DNA of 64,000 nt from Marivirga sericea (GTDB lineage Bacteria > Bacteroidota > Bacteroidia > Cytophagales > Cyclobacteriaceae). The notes beneath the pieces are model-generated. The model was not told the DNA's origin. It saw nothing but the letters and a program-made list of their open reading frames with translations, and made no database searches. The stretch lies in NCBI RefSeq assembly GCF_900177665.1, contig NZ_FXAW01000001.1, forward strand, positions 372,001-436,000. Reading direction: 5' to 3'. Each line of letters opens with the position of its first letter. Positions within the stretch are counted from its first letter, which is position 1. Below are positions 42,317 through 51,999 of the stretch, in pieces. Both the position numbers and the translations under genes were made by a program.

Positions 42317-42352
42317 AAAAAAACCTGTCAAGATTTATTTTGACAGGTTTTT
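42317..42352. terminator. Bidirectional terminator between convergent genes
   Basis: AAACCTGTCA and TGACAGGTTT pair around a 10-base AT loop, with A and T runs on the two sides. Confidence 0.8.
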
Positions 42353-42374
42353 GCAATTAGAATGTTCTTCTCTA

Positions 42375-43070
42375 TTAAGAACTAGGTGAGTTAATATAAT
42401 CTAAAAATTCACGTCTAGTAGCTTCATCATTAAATTTTCCGCCAAAATATGATGTACCAGTTCTGCTGTTTGTATCACCTACACCTCTGGAAGAAACACA
42501 CATATGGTTCGCATCCATTACTACAGCCACGTCCTCTGTCTCCATCACTTTTCTTAGTTCTTCTGCAATCTGTACAGTCAAACGCTCTTGAACCTGAGGT
42601 CTTTTAGAAAAATATTGTACAATTCGGTTAATTTTTGAAAGACCAATTACTTTTCCACTTGAAATATATGCAACGTGTGCCTTTCCATAAATAGGTACAA
42701 AATGGTGTTCGCAATGTGAGTAGAAGGTAATATCTTTTTCTACTAACATTTGACTATACTTATATTTGTTTTCAAAAAGCTTAGGCTGAGGTTTATTTTT
42801 AGGATTTAAACCACTGAAAACTTCTTTCACATACATTTTAGCAACTCTATTGGGAGTTCCCTTCAAGCTATCATCACTTAAGTCCATTCCCAATATGTGC
42901 ATGATTTCTTTAAAATGTTTGGCAATCATCTCCATTTTAAGATCATCGTCCATTTCGAAGGCATCTGCTCTCAAGGGGGTCTCGAAGTTTGAGGCTACAT
43001 GGTCATCGCCCAATTCATCAAAATCATTCATATTATCTAAATCCTTATTTTTATGCGGGGTATTCAACAT
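42375..43070 (-). CDS. folE: GTP cyclohydrolase I
   Basis: A 231-residue enzyme that opens GTP to dihydroneopterin triphosphate, first step of folate and pterin synthesis. The zinc site Cys-His-His lies in YSHCEHHFVPIYGKAHV, with the second Cys in NHMCVSSRGV. The end TSYFGGKFNDEATRREFL is typical. The N-terminal 35 residues are acidic and variable; a later Met at codon 14 is an alternative start. It overlaps the pterin synthase gene by 20 bases, so the two are coupled. Confidence 0.95.
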   Translation of the reverse strand: MLNTPHKNKDLDNMNDFDELGDDHVASNFETPLRADAFEMDDDLKMEMIAKHFKEIMHILGMDLSDDSLKGTPNRVAKMYVKEVFSGLNPKNKPQPKLFENKYKYSQMLVEKDITFYSHCEHHFVPIYGKAHVAYISSGKVIGLSKINRIVQYFSKRPQVQERLTVQIAEELRKVMETEDVAVVMDANHMCVSSRGVGDTNSRTGTSYFGGKFNDEATRREFLDYINSPSS

Positions 43071-43458
43071 AGTTTCTTTCCGTTTCGTACAACTTAATTT
43101 TTAATTCCTTGTCAGGATCAATTTCACCCCTCAATAAATTAAAAATTACAACAGCAATGTTTTCAGCGGTCGGATTAAGATTAGAGAATTCTTTAGTATC
43201 CAAATTCAAATTTTTATGGTCAAATCTATCCAATACTCTTTCTTTGATCAAATCGCTGAGCACTTTCATATCCATCACATATCCTGTATCAGGGTCTGTT
43301 TCTCCTGTTACTTTAACGATAAGTTCATAATTATGACCGTGAAAATTGGGATTGTTACATTTTCCGAAAACCTCTCGGTTCTCCTCTTCCGTCCATTTCG
43401 GATTGTTTAACCTATGGGCGGCATTAAAATGTTCTTTCCTGAAAACTGCTACTTTCAT
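43051..43458 (-). CDS. 6-pyruvoyl-tetrahydropterin synthase / QueD family
   Basis: A 135-residue enzyme. Zinc ligands are His15 (FNAAHRLN) and the two His of FHGHNY, and the catalytic Cys is in FGKCNNPNFHGHNYEL. This last motif is closer to eukaryote-type PTPS (GKCNNPxxHGHNY) than to E. coli QueD. Paired with folE it could feed tetrahydrobiopterin or, like QueD, 7-deazaguanine synthesis. The neighbour supports a pterin route but does not decide it. Confidence 0.9.
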   Translation of the reverse strand: MKVAVFRKEHFNAAHRLNNPKWTEEENREVFGKCNNPNFHGHNYELIVKVTGETDPDTGYVMDMKVLSDLIKERVLDRFDHKNLNLDTKEFSNLNPTAENIAVVIFNLLRGEIDPDKELKIKLYETERNYVEYPA

Positions 43459-43609
43459 TAAAATTTATTTATCAAAGGTGAAATATACGGCAATAACACG
43501 GAAGAGTTTGAAGTGTTTAATAAAAATATAAAAAAGTTAAACGGAATTAGGTCAAGTTTTGCGCTTTCAATTTTTTGAGTCTGAATTCGAATCACTTTAT
43601 AAAATTAGC

Positions 43610-44479
43610 TTAATCCATTAGCTCTTTCACATTTAGCTCAATTTTATCGGATAACTCTTTAGTCGGTAAATCATTGACATCTCCTCCAAATGGTTCTTCT
43701 ATTTCTTCAGCTATTAATTCCACGCTTACCAAAATAAAGAATACAAATAGTACAATAGGAATCGTGATATAATGGAATTCAGTGATAAAGGCCAAAGGAA
43801 GCGTTACGGTGTAAGTAAAAACGAATTTCTTGATGAACATGCTGTAGGAATAGGGGATAGGGGTGTTTTTTATTCTTTCGCAACCGCCTAAAATATCTGA
43901 AAACTCTTTCATTTCTTTATCTAGCATCAAAAATTGATTAGGTGTTAAATTACCGGATTTTAACAACTGATTTAATTTTTTGTAAATTAAAGCTGTTAAA
44001 GCATTTGGAATGTGGTCTTTTTTCTCCAGATATATAACGATTGCTTTGTCTGTGATTTTTAGATTCTTGATTTCCACACCTTTTCTTAAGTGATCTTTCA
44101 ATGCAAAAGCGAAAGCAGGTATCATTTCCTCGAAAAATCTTCTATCGTCTTTGTTTTCTACAGAAAGCATTGCATTTAACTTTGAAGCCAAATTCCTTGA
44201 GTTGTTCAGTAATAAACCCCATAATTTTCTGCCTTCATACCATCGATCGTAAGCAGAGTTTACTCTAAACACCAAAAATAAACCCAGTACAATCCCTAGA
44301 AGTGAATGAACTACTGTGGTGCTGGTAAATTCTAATTGAAAATAATCTTCAATCAAAAAGGTAACAACAGCAGTGTAGATTGCCATTATAGTCAAAAATG
44401 GAAGTAGTGTTCTGACTACCTGACGACTATAGGAATGAAAAATAAGGCCGAACCAGTTTTTTGGATTATATTTAATCAT
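43610..44479 (-). CDS. Bestrophin family ion channel
   Basis: A 289-residue membrane protein. LVFRVNSAYDRWYEGRKLWG is the UPF0187/bestrophin signature, and IKNTPIPYSYSMFIKKFVF continues the pore-domain pattern. Four helices with a cytoplasmic helical domain are expected; bacterial members are pentameric cation or anion channels. It is a single gene, upstream of a divergent acylase. Confidence 0.9.
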   Translation of the reverse strand: MIKYNPKNWFGLIFHSYSRQVVRTLLPFLTIMAIYTAVVTFLIEDYFQLEFTSTTVVHSLLGIVLGLFLVFRVNSAYDRWYEGRKLWGLLLNNSRNLASKLNAMLSVENKDDRRFFEEMIPAFAFALKDHLRKGVEIKNLKITDKAIVIYLEKKDHIPNALTALIYKKLNQLLKSGNLTPNQFLMLDKEMKEFSDILGGCERIKNTPIPYSYSMFIKKFVFTYTVTLPLAFITEFHYITIPIVLFVFFILVSVELIAEEIEEPFGGDVNDLPTKELSDKIELNVKELMD

Positions 44480-44599
44480 GTTCTAAACAAATTGAGAGAA
44501 AAAGTGATATTATGAATGCAATAATATAGCAATTTGTACTCAGATTGAATTTTCCTTAATAAATTTATTGTTTTAACCTCTTCTATAGCTATTCATTAG

Positions 44600-46627
44600 A
44601 TGAAAAATCTACTTCTACTTTTATTTACTTTCCATTTCTCCTCCCTTTATTCTCAAATCTCACCTGAAAATATTGATATAGTGCGTGATCAGTGGGGAGT
44701 GGCGCATATTTATGCTGAAACTGATGCAGAAGTGGCCTATGGATTAGCATGGGCGCATGCTGAAGATGATTTTAAAACTATCCAATCTACATTGACTGCG
44801 GGAAAATTGATGGCGGGTCGACAATTCGGAAAAGATGGAGCAGGAATCGATTTCTTTACCCAGTTTATTGGTGCTCCTGAACTAGTGGAAGCAAAAAAAA
44901 ATGAACTGTCTACTGAATTTTTAGCTTTATTGGATGGCTACATTCAAGGAATAAATGCTTACGCATTAACCCATACAGAAGAAGTATTACACCGAAAACT
45001 GTTTCCTGTGAACCAGGATGACCTTTTGGTGGCCTTCGTTCTTTCTTTATCTGCCATGAATGGAGCTGATAAGGTTTTAGGCGATATTGTAGCTAATAAG
45101 TCATTTAATAATCCTTATGTAGGAATTGGCTCGAATGGTATTGCCATAAGCAAAAGCAAAACGACTAGCGGTGAAAGCTTTTTGGCTGTTAATTCCCATC
45201 AACCTTTTGAGGGACCTGCCAGCTGGTATGAGGTACATATGCATAGTGACGAAGGACTGAATATGCTTGGCTCATTGTTCCCAGGCAGCCCTACCATTTT
45301 TCATGGAGTGAATGAAAATTTAGGCTGGGCACATACAGTCAATCATCCCGATAAAATGGATATTTATCAGCTACGCATGCATCAAGATCATAAGAATCAC
45401 TATTATTTTGACGGGGAAGTTTTGCCTTTGGAGAAACGTAAAGCCAAATTGAAAGTTAAAATATGGGGTTTAACGATTCCTCTGTCTAAAACCTATTACA
45501 ATAGTGTTTATGGCCCCACTTTAAAGAATGAAAATGGATATTTTGCAGTAAGCTTTAGTGCTAATCGAAATTTGAAAGCTATTCAGCAGTGGTATGAAAT
45601 GACTAAAACCCAAAACCTAGATGAATTTCAATCTGTAATTTCTCGGTTGGCCTTACCTGACTTCAATGTGGTCTATGCTGATCGAGATCATCACATCTAC
45701 TATGTTAGTAACGCCAAACTACCTGTTCGTAATCCTCACTATGATTGGAAAAGTGTATTGCCTGGTGATACATCAACAACATTTTGGACTGAATATCATT
45801 CCTATGAAGATTTACCTAGTTATACCGATCCGCAGGCAGGCTATTTATTTAATATGAACAATTCGCCATTTAATGCCACAGGCAAGAAAGAAAACCTGAA
45901 TCCGGTAAAATTCCCATCAGAAATGGGCTTTTCATTAAAGGATAACAACAGAAGTATTCGTTTTCAAAACCTGATGAGTAAAGAACTGAAATTGAGTTAT
46001 AAAGATTTCAAGAGGATAAAATTTGATATTCAATACCCGGATGAATTTCAATTTGAAGAAGATGTCAATATCATATTTAAATTAAAGACTAGCGATTATC
46101 CTGAAATCGAGAAATACCTGACCTTATTACAAAATTGGGATAGAAGAGCAGAAAAAGAAAGTGTTGAAGCAGGATTAATGAAAGTATTGATTAATAATGC
46201 TAAGGGTCAAGAAATCGATAGTGCTACTGCTATTGAAATAGTAAAAACTTCGCAGGCTCAATTAATAGAGGAGTTTGGTACTATTCAAGTACCCTTAGCG
46301 AAATTACAAGTCCATAAAAGAGGAGATGTTGAAATAGCAATTGATGGATTGCCAGACGTGATTGCGCCCATGTATACTCAGAAAATGGGAGAGGGCTTGA
46401 AGGAAAAGACTTATGTAGGAGAATCTTATATTTTACTGGCTCAATTTGGTGAGGGGTTGCCAAAATTAGAATCCATCATGCCTTATGGAGCATCTTCTAA
46501 GCCTGAAAGTCCGCATTATACGGATCAAATGGAAATGTTTGTGAATAAAGAAATGAAACCAATGACTTTAGATAAAGAGGAGATTTATAAAAATGCAGCT
46601 AGGATATATCATCCTCAGGTTGAATGA
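44600..46627 (+). CDS. Penicillin acylase family protein (Ntn hydrolase)
   Basis: A 675-residue secreted enzyme with a signal peptide (1-18). The small-chain start IDIVRDQWGVAHIYAETDAE is typical. The spacer ends at GIGSNGIAIS, where Ser178 would be the new N-terminal nucleophile after self-cleavage. PGSPTIFHGVNENLGWAHTVN contains further active-site residues. Substrates of the family include acyl-homoserine lactones, aculeacin and beta-lactams; which applies here is unknown. Its end overlaps the convergent DUF1643 gene by 29 bases. Confidence 0.9.
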   Translation: MKNLLLLLFTFHFSSLYSQISPENIDIVRDQWGVAHIYAETDAEVAYGLAWAHAEDDFKTIQSTLTAGKLMAGRQFGKDGAGIDFFTQFIGAPELVEAKKNELSTEFLALLDGYIQGINAYALTHTEEVLHRKLFPVNQDDLLVAFVLSLSAMNGADKVLGDIVANKSFNNPYVGIGSNGIAISKSKTTSGESFLAVNSHQPFEGPASWYEVHMHSDEGLNMLGSLFPGSPTIFHGVNENLGWAHTVNHPDKMDIYQLRMHQDHKNHYYFDGEVLPLEKRKAKLKVKIWGLTIPLSKTYYNSVYGPTLKNENGYFAVSFSANRNLKAIQQWYEMTKTQNLDEFQSVISRLALPDFNVVYADRDHHIYYVSNAKLPVRNPHYDWKSVLPGDTSTTFWTEYHSYEDLPSYTDPQAGYLFNMNNSPFNATGKKENLNPVKFPSEMGFSLKDNNRSIRFQNLMSKELKLSYKDFKRIKFDIQYPDEFQFEEDVNIIFKLKTSDYPEIEKYLTLLQNWDRRAEKESVEAGLMKVLINNAKGQEIDSATAIEIVKTSQAQLIEEFGTIQVPLAKLQVHKRGDVEIAIDGLPDVIAPMYTQKMGEGLKEKTYVGESYILLAQFGEGLPKLESIMPYGASSKPESPHYTDQMEMFVNKEMKPMTLDKEEIYKNAARIYHPQVE

Positions 46628-47135
46628 CAGTTTCCATATAGTGTTCCATATCGAATTTAGATAAGACTGTAGTCTTTTTTAGGTACAAAGGATGCCTTGG
46701 GTGACCTGCTTTTAAGGGCTCTCCAGCAGATAACCATTGACAATCGTAAAATTGACTCATATTAAAAATATCTGATAGACAGTGCTTTAAAAAAGGTCTT
46801 GAATCAAAAAGATTTCCCCATGCTGCCCATATAAATACCTCATTCTCTTCAAGATAGGATTCAATGATCTCTAGATTCTCTTCATGGTATTTCTTTTCAA
46901 TTTTGTGATGAAGCAAATTTGGATCGGCACTTCTTTGAGGATAGAGGTTGAGCATAATCCAGCTATCAAAGTGATTATGGAAGGCAATTCTTTCCACTGA
47001 AGAGACTGTACCGTCATATTGTTCTGGACTAGCCTGACTAGGATTAACACCTATGCAGAGCAAGGTTTTTTCTCCTCTTTTACCTAAAGAATACCGGTAA
47101 TTTCCCGTTTTTTCTGTGTCATAAATCCAGTCCAT
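46599..47135 (-). CDS. DUF1643 family protein
   Basis: A 178-residue cytoplasmic protein. The start RYSLGKRGEKTLLCIGVNPSQA and the later FIWAAWGNLFDSRP and GEPLKAGHPRHPLYL are the DUF1643 pattern. Members are widespread and uncharacterised. It is convergent with, and overlaps, the acylase gene. Confidence 0.88.
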   Translation of the reverse strand: MDWIYDTEKTGNYRYSLGKRGEKTLLCIGVNPSQASPEQYDGTVSSVERIAFHNHFDSWIMLNLYPQRSADPNLLHHKIEKKYHEENLEIIESYLEENEVFIWAAWGNLFDSRPFLKHCLSDIFNMSQFYDCQWLSAGEPLKAGHPRHPLYLKKTTVLSKFDMEHYMETVIQPEDDIS

Positions 47136-47165
47136 AGTCTAATATAAGCAATATTTCAAAAGTAA

Positions 47166-47225
47166 TGTAAATAAAACTTGACATTTGTAGTTCTTTGGTT
47201 TTTCTTTGTGTAAATAAAACTTTAC
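47166..47225 (+). promoter_or_regulatory. Two direct repeats with inverted ends, probable XRE operator
   Basis: TGTAAATAAAACTTGAC (47166-47182) and TGTAAATAAAACTTTAC (47209-47225), 43 bases apart. Each unit also has inverted ends GTAAA/TTTAC. They lie in front of the membrane protein and XRE genes, so the small XRE protein may bind them. Confidence 0.6.
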
Positions 47226-47249
47226 TTTTAGACAATAGAACATTACATT

Positions 47250-47678
47250 ATGGTGACTAAACAACACATTATGGAGACAAGTAACTGGCAAGAGCAGAAA
47301 AAGAAAAACATCAAAAATTTAGCAATTTGGACAGTGGGATGGGTCCTAACGATGGCATTGGTTACCTTTGGCCCTAAATTCATTTGGGAAGGAAATCAGC
47401 TGCTGACCTATTTAGCCTTTTTTCTTAATTTAGGTCTCGGGGTCGGAATGATCTTCGCCAACCGAAATCATATAAATGGTTTAGATGAGCTAGATAAAAA
47501 AATCACTTTCGATGCCATGGCAATTGCACTTGGAGTAGGAGTGATTGGCGGATTAAGTTTTTCAGTGATGGATATTACCAATATGATAGGCTTTGATGCA
47601 GAGATATCATTTTTAGTAATACTTATTTCCATTACCTACTTAATAGCAATGGTGGTAGGAAAATTTCGATATAAATGA
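47250..47678 (+). CDS. Four-helix membrane protein paired with an XRE regulator
   Basis: A 142-residue protein with four membrane segments (about 24-42, 48-68, 86-108, 116-137). A second ATG at 47271 (METSNWQE) is an equally good start. It overlaps the following XRE regulator by ATGA. Membrane protein plus small YozG-type HTH pairs are common in bacteria, but their signal is unknown. Confidence 0.7.
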   Translation: MVTKQHIMETSNWQEQKKKNIKNLAIWTVGWVLTMALVTFGPKFIWEGNQLLTYLAFFLNLGLGVGMIFANRNHINGLDELDKKITFDAMAIALGVGVIGGLSFSVMDITNMIGFDAEISFLVILISITYLIAMVVGKFRYK

Positions 47679-47872
47679 AAAATCGCGTTAAAGTATTAAG
47701 AGCTGAGCATAATATAACGCAAGCTGATTTAGCCAATTCAGTGCAAGTATCGAGGCAAACCATCAATGCCATTGAAAAGGAGAAGTTTGATCCTAGTTTA
47801 GATTTGGCATTTAAACTGTCGAAGTTCTTTTCAAAGTCGATTGAAGAGATATTTGAATATCATAATAAGTAG
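47675..47872 (+). CDS. Small XRE family regulator (YozG-like)
   Basis: A 65-residue protein consisting only of an XRE helix-turn-helix: VKVLRAEHNITQADLANSVQ, then VSRQTINAIEKEKFDPSLDL. It lacks any sensor domain, so the co-encoded membrane protein may control it. It probably regulates its own operon through the repeats at 47166-47225. Confidence 0.9.
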   Translation: MKNRVKVLRAEHNITQADLANSVQVSRQTINAIEKEKFDPSLDLAFKLSKFFSKSIEEIFEYHNK

Positions 47873-47931
47873 TTTATTAAGAATACTTGAAATCATATAA
47901 ACAATTTAAATGCAAGTATTAGTTTTGCTTT

Positions 47932-48783
47932 ATGCTTTCAATATTTAAAAAGCCTCATCCATTTATATTCAATTCCGGGAGTATTCTCATCCCCGGAATT
48001 TTCACTTTTCTGCTGATTTTGCTTTTTAGACCACTGGGATTTAATAGTCTGCCGCTCAATTATGTTGTAGCTTTTGCATTAGGCTTTGGCTTGATTGCTT
48101 CAATATTGGTTTGGTTTACAGTCAGGCTTTTGCAATTTATCGTGCCTAAATCGATGGAGGAGGATAGCTGGACTTTAGGAAAAGAGGTTCTACTGATATT
48201 TACAGTGCTGGTTCTTATAGTATTAACTATCTTCATTATTTTTTTCAGTATCAATGTTACAGAGCATGGTCCCTGGGAGCTATTTAAAATGGTTTTCATC
48301 AAAACACTTTTATTTAGTGCTTTCCCTATTCTTTTTATGGTCTTATTTGAGCAGTACAATTATCAAAGGAAACAACTCAAGGAAGCTGAAAAGTTGAATC
48401 AAAAAGTAAAAGCAGAAAATGGAGATGTGGATGTTACTCATTCCATTACTGCTGAAAATGGCCAGATTGCTTTACAGTTAAAGACTATTGAAATTCTTTG
48501 GGCGCAGTCAGATGGTAATTACCTAGAATTATTTTATTTGAATGAAGCAAAGGAAATCAAGAAAGAGCTCATTCGAAATAGATTAAAAAACTTGGCCGAG
48601 CAACTTCCCAATGATACCTTTTTCCATTGTCATAAAAGTTTTCTCATTAATCTCCATCAGGTTCAGAAAGTTCAGGGTAATGCCAGAAACTTTGAAGTAG
48701 TGCTTAGATATGGCAGTAATCCCATACCTGTAGCAAGATCAAAATCTTCCGAATTAAAGGAAAAAATCAATCGTCCTGAATAG
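47932..48783 (+). CDS. Membrane-bound LytTR transcriptional regulator
   Basis: A 283-residue protein with four N-terminal membrane helices (about 15-140), a short linker coiled coil, and a C-terminal LytTR DNA-binding domain (about 175-280: ILWAQSDGNYLELFY, NLAEQLPNDTFFHCHKSFLINL, NPIPVARSKSSELKEKI). There is no receiver domain, so the membrane part must sense the signal directly. A single gene, likely regulating neighbours such as the barrel gene at 48899. Confidence 0.88.
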   Translation: MLSIFKKPHPFIFNSGSILIPGIFTFLLILLFRPLGFNSLPLNYVVAFALGFGLIASILVWFTVRLLQFIVPKSMEEDSWTLGKEVLLIFTVLVLIVLTIFIIFFSINVTEHGPWELFKMVFIKTLLFSAFPILFMVLFEQYNYQRKQLKEAEKLNQKVKAENGDVDVTHSITAENGQIALQLKTIEILWAQSDGNYLELFYLNEAKEIKKELIRNRLKNLAEQLPNDTFFHCHKSFLINLHQVQKVQGNARNFEVVLRYGSNPIPVARSKSSELKEKINRPE

Positions 48784-48898
48784 ATGCTTCCTTTTCATAC
48801 CTAATCGTTCCCCTTAATACCAAACAGCACTCAATTTGCTCAAATGCTGATTTGATCAATCATATTTGCTTCATCATTCACAAACACAAAAGTAAAAA

Positions 48899-50161
48899 AT
48901 GAAGCAGATTTTAATGGCATTGATTATGGTCTTCACCTCTAATTTCTTGCATGCACAAGTGTACTTGCAGGAGAAAAGCAAGCATAGATTTGCCCAAACC
49001 TATGTAGGATTTAATACGCAAATAGTACCAGCTCAGGGTAGTTTTATATCTGACGGATCAAGCAATAAATTTCCAACGCTTTTTTCTCCTAGGTTTAATA
49101 TAGGGGGCTTACATTTCTGGGGAAAATGGGATTTCAATGTTAACCTTCCTCTTGGTCATTTGGGGGATAAAAAAGTTGCGGAAGAAACCGAATACCTTTT
49201 CATACCAGGGGCAGATTTAAGTGCTCGATATTATCCATGGAGAATGGAATTCGGCAAATTAAGACCTTATGCTGGTGTTTCAGTTAACCAGATGGTTTTC
49301 AAGTTGGATCATGAAGAGCTAGGGAGCAGAGATGATTTATTTTTTACTGCATCGCCCTTAGCGGGGGTTTCCTATGCTTATAAGGGATGGCAACTGAATG
49401 CGGAACTCATGTGGGTACCTACGAACAAAAAAAAATTTTATACAAGCCGAAATCAGCGAGAGATATTTCATTTACCTCAAAATTACTTTTCAGTTGGGGT
49501 TGTAAAGTTTTTTGACACCACTCTAAAAAATGAGAAAGGCTATAAAAATGGATCTACCGAGAAAAAGGAAGACGAATTGAGAAGTAAAGGGAAATTAAAT
49601 AGCTTTTCTATTGGTATCGCACCGAGTGCAGCCTATTTCTTGCAGGCCCCACAATTCTCTAAAGGTGAGCAGCAGTCTTTACCACGGCATAAAGGCGTTT
49701 TCAATTGGGACTTTGGTCTTGGCTATTTATTCCATGATGCAGGGCTTCACCTTGGCTTTAGTTATAGAGATTACAGCTCAAACTCGAATAGCTATGGCCT
49801 TGAGCATGTAATTCGAAGAAATTCCTTAGCAGTTGAAGCGATAAAATTCTTCTGGGATTACAATGGATTTGTACCATTCATTGGACCAAGCATTAGCTAT
49901 GAAAGATGGGGTGCAGCGGAATTTGAGAATGATGTGATGACAAATGAAGTAGCCAGAACTAGCATGATTTCGCCAGGGATAATTTTTGGTTGGGACATAG
50001 TACCATCTCCATTGAAGACCTGGATCTTACGGACTAATCTTCGATATTATCCGTCACAAAAAATTACTAATCCTACCGGAAAGGTATCCAGAGTGGATCA
50101 ATTTGAATTCAATATAATTCAATTGGTTATTTATCCGAATAGAATCCTAAATACTCGTTAA
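48899..50161 (+). CDS. Outer-membrane beta-barrel protein, unknown
   Basis: A 420-residue protein with a signal peptide (1-19). Alternating hydrophobic strands run throughout (TYVGFNTQIVPAQGSF, ARYYPWRMEFGKLRPYAGVSV, HLGFSYRDYSSNSNSYGL), ending in a strand close to the C-terminus (FNIIQLVIYPN). The pattern is of a barrel of 14-16 strands. Substrate unknown. It lies 4 bases upstream of the next gene, forming an operon. Confidence 0.7.
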   Translation: MKQILMALIMVFTSNFLHAQVYLQEKSKHRFAQTYVGFNTQIVPAQGSFISDGSSNKFPTLFSPRFNIGGLHFWGKWDFNVNLPLGHLGDKKVAEETEYLFIPGADLSARYYPWRMEFGKLRPYAGVSVNQMVFKLDHEELGSRDDLFFTASPLAGVSYAYKGWQLNAELMWVPTNKKKFYTSRNQREIFHLPQNYFSVGVVKFFDTTLKNEKGYKNGSTEKKEDELRSKGKLNSFSIGIAPSAAYFLQAPQFSKGEQQSLPRHKGVFNWDFGLGYLFHDAGLHLGFSYRDYSSNSNSYGLEHVIRRNSLAVEAIKFFWDYNGFVPFIGPSISYERWGAAEFENDVMTNEVARTSMISPGIIFGWDIVPSPLKTWILRTNLRYYPSQKITNPTGKVSRVDQFEFNIIQLVIYPNRILNTR

Positions 50162-50165
50162 TCAG

Positions 50166-50837
50166 ATGAATTACATAGTTCAAAATATATTATACGTGCA
50201 TATTTGCGCAGGGGCAATTGCTTTATTGAGTGGCGCAGTGGCCATCAGTTCCACCAAAGGGAAGGGAACGCATCAAAAAGCTGGGAAAATATATGCATTG
50301 GCGATGTTAGTGGTCTTTATCACTGGAATCACAATAGCTTCTTATAAATTCAATAAGTTCTTATTTTTAATCGCTTTCATCAGCTACTACAGTGTTTTTG
50401 CTGGAGTACGCATATTAGAATTGAAAAAGCTTCACAAAGGCCAGAAAGCGAGATGGTTCGATTGGATGGCGGGATCAATAAATTTCATAGCCAACTTTTC
50501 ATTTGTTTGCATGGCCGTTTACTATGCGGTCACACCAGATGTAAATGTACCTGGCGTATTGCTTTCCGCAGGTTTCGGCCTAGGAGGCATGTACCTGAGC
50601 TATATCAATATGAAACCATTTATTTTGAAGCCTGAAAAAGGCTATCATTGGTACACTTATCATTTAGGAAATATGATGGGAGGCTACATAGCAACCTTCA
50701 CAGCCTTTTTTTCCACCATGGTAACACGATTTGAATTCATGAATCCATTTTTGGCTTTCGCTTTACCTTCCCTTATCGGAATTCCATTTATAATATATTG
50801 GACATATAAAACAGAATTAAAATTTAAGACAGAATGA
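50166..50837 (+). CDS. DUF2306-like membrane protein
   Basis: A 223-residue protein with about seven membrane helices. The first, LYVHICAGAIALLSGAVAIS, has the His expected in DUF2306, and KGKGTHQKAGKIYALAM follows with a second His. HWYTYHLGNMMGGY holds two more. The His pattern suggests heme binding, which is inferred. It overlaps the next gene by ATGA. Confidence 0.75.
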   Translation: MNYIVQNILYVHICAGAIALLSGAVAISSTKGKGTHQKAGKIYALAMLVVFITGITIASYKFNKFLFLIAFISYYSVFAGVRILELKKLHKGQKARWFDWMAGSINFIANFSFVCMAVYYAVTPDVNVPGVLLSAGFGLGGMYLSYINMKPFILKPEKGYHWYTYHLGNMMGGYIATFTAFFSTMVTRFEFMNPFLAFALPSLIGIPFIIYWTYKTELKFKTE

Positions 50838-51985
50838 AAAGTATTTTTTATTTATTAGTAATCGTCCTCTCTAGCACCTTGATAAGCTGCACATATCTAA
50901 AAAATGTTCAGCTCTTGAGTGGAGGAGAATTAAAGCGTCAGCAATTTGTAGAAGCTATTCCTTTTGAGATGAGAAAGGACTTGATTGTAGTAAAAGCCAC
51001 AGTGAATGCAGATAGCACAGAGCGAGAATTTATTTTTGATACAGGTGCTTTCAATAGCAAAATTGAAAAGGGATTGGCAGAGTCGCTTGGATTGAAAACC
51101 ATCACTACCAAATCCAATTCTACCGCAGCTGGAGTAAATAGAATAATTGAGGTCACTAGAATAGACTCTTTAGTTTTTGGAGAAACGGCATTTTATAATG
51201 TTGGTGCAGGAAAAGTAGAATATGATGAACAGTCTGCCAGTCCTTGCATAGCGCAGCATGGCATCATAGGAGCCAATATTATGAAGCTTGCCCACTGGAG
51301 AATTGATTATGAACATCAGATGATCTATTTTTCAGATCAACCCTTTGAAGTTAAAGAATCAGCTTACAATATTGAATTTGATAGCCCATTGCTTTCTGGA
51401 ACGCCACTGATTAGTATGAAAATAGGTGGAAAGGAAGCGCAGAACATCCTATTTGATGTAGGCTATAATGGTGGTTTAGTGCTGCCCATAGCCTTAGCCA
51501 AAGAATTTGAAGGCAGTAATAAACTATTTTTCGATCGATCTACTACGGGTATTTATGGTGCTAAAACCGATACGTTAATTGAAAAACAACTGGAAATTGA
51601 AATTGATGGCTTTAAAACTACACTCCCTGTTAATTTCTCTGCAAATGGTAAAGCCCTGTTAGGTAATGAATTTTTAAAGCATTTCGATGTAATCATCAAT
51701 TATGAAGAGGATTTAATAAGATTAGTTGAAAGAATGGCTGTAAGCATTCAGCCTAGTGTCCGATTTATTCCTGGTATTTTGAATGATAATCAGTGGGTGG
51801 TTAATAGAACAACAGAAGATTTGCCATTCGAATTGGGGGATACTTTAAGCACGGTAAATGGCAAAATACCAGCTGATCTATATGCTAATTATTGTGATTA
51901 TAGGATGCATGTTGGGGCCCTAATTAATACGGACAGCTTAAAGCTTGTGAAATTAAGTGGAAAAGAATTCATTATTAATAATTAA
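50834..51985 (+). CDS. Retropepsin-like aspartic protease lipoprotein
   Basis: A 383-residue lipoprotein (lipobox TLISC). Two aspartic-protease lobes are visible: IFDTGAFNSKIEKGLAESLGL (DTG motif) and NILFDVGYNGGLVLPIALAKE (DVG, a weakened second motif). The C-terminal part (about 300-383) resembles a small PDZ-like fold (LPFELGDTLSTVNGKI). It acts at the envelope on unknown substrates. It is the last intact gene of the operon beginning at 48899. Confidence 0.85.
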   Translation: MKSIFYLLVIVLSSTLISCTYLKNVQLLSGGELKRQQFVEAIPFEMRKDLIVVKATVNADSTEREFIFDTGAFNSKIEKGLAESLGLKTITTKSNSTAAGVNRIIEVTRIDSLVFGETAFYNVGAGKVEYDEQSASPCIAQHGIIGANIMKLAHWRIDYEHQMIYFSDQPFEVKESAYNIEFDSPLLSGTPLISMKIGGKEAQNILFDVGYNGGLVLPIALAKEFEGSNKLFFDRSTTGIYGAKTDTLIEKQLEIEIDGFKTTLPVNFSANGKALLGNEFLKHFDVIINYEEDLIRLVERMAVSIQPSVRFIPGILNDNQWVVNRTTEDLPFELGDTLSTVNGKIPADLYANYCDYRMHVGALINTDSLKLVKLSGKEFIINN

Positions 51986-51999
51986 TCTGTTTCGAAGTA

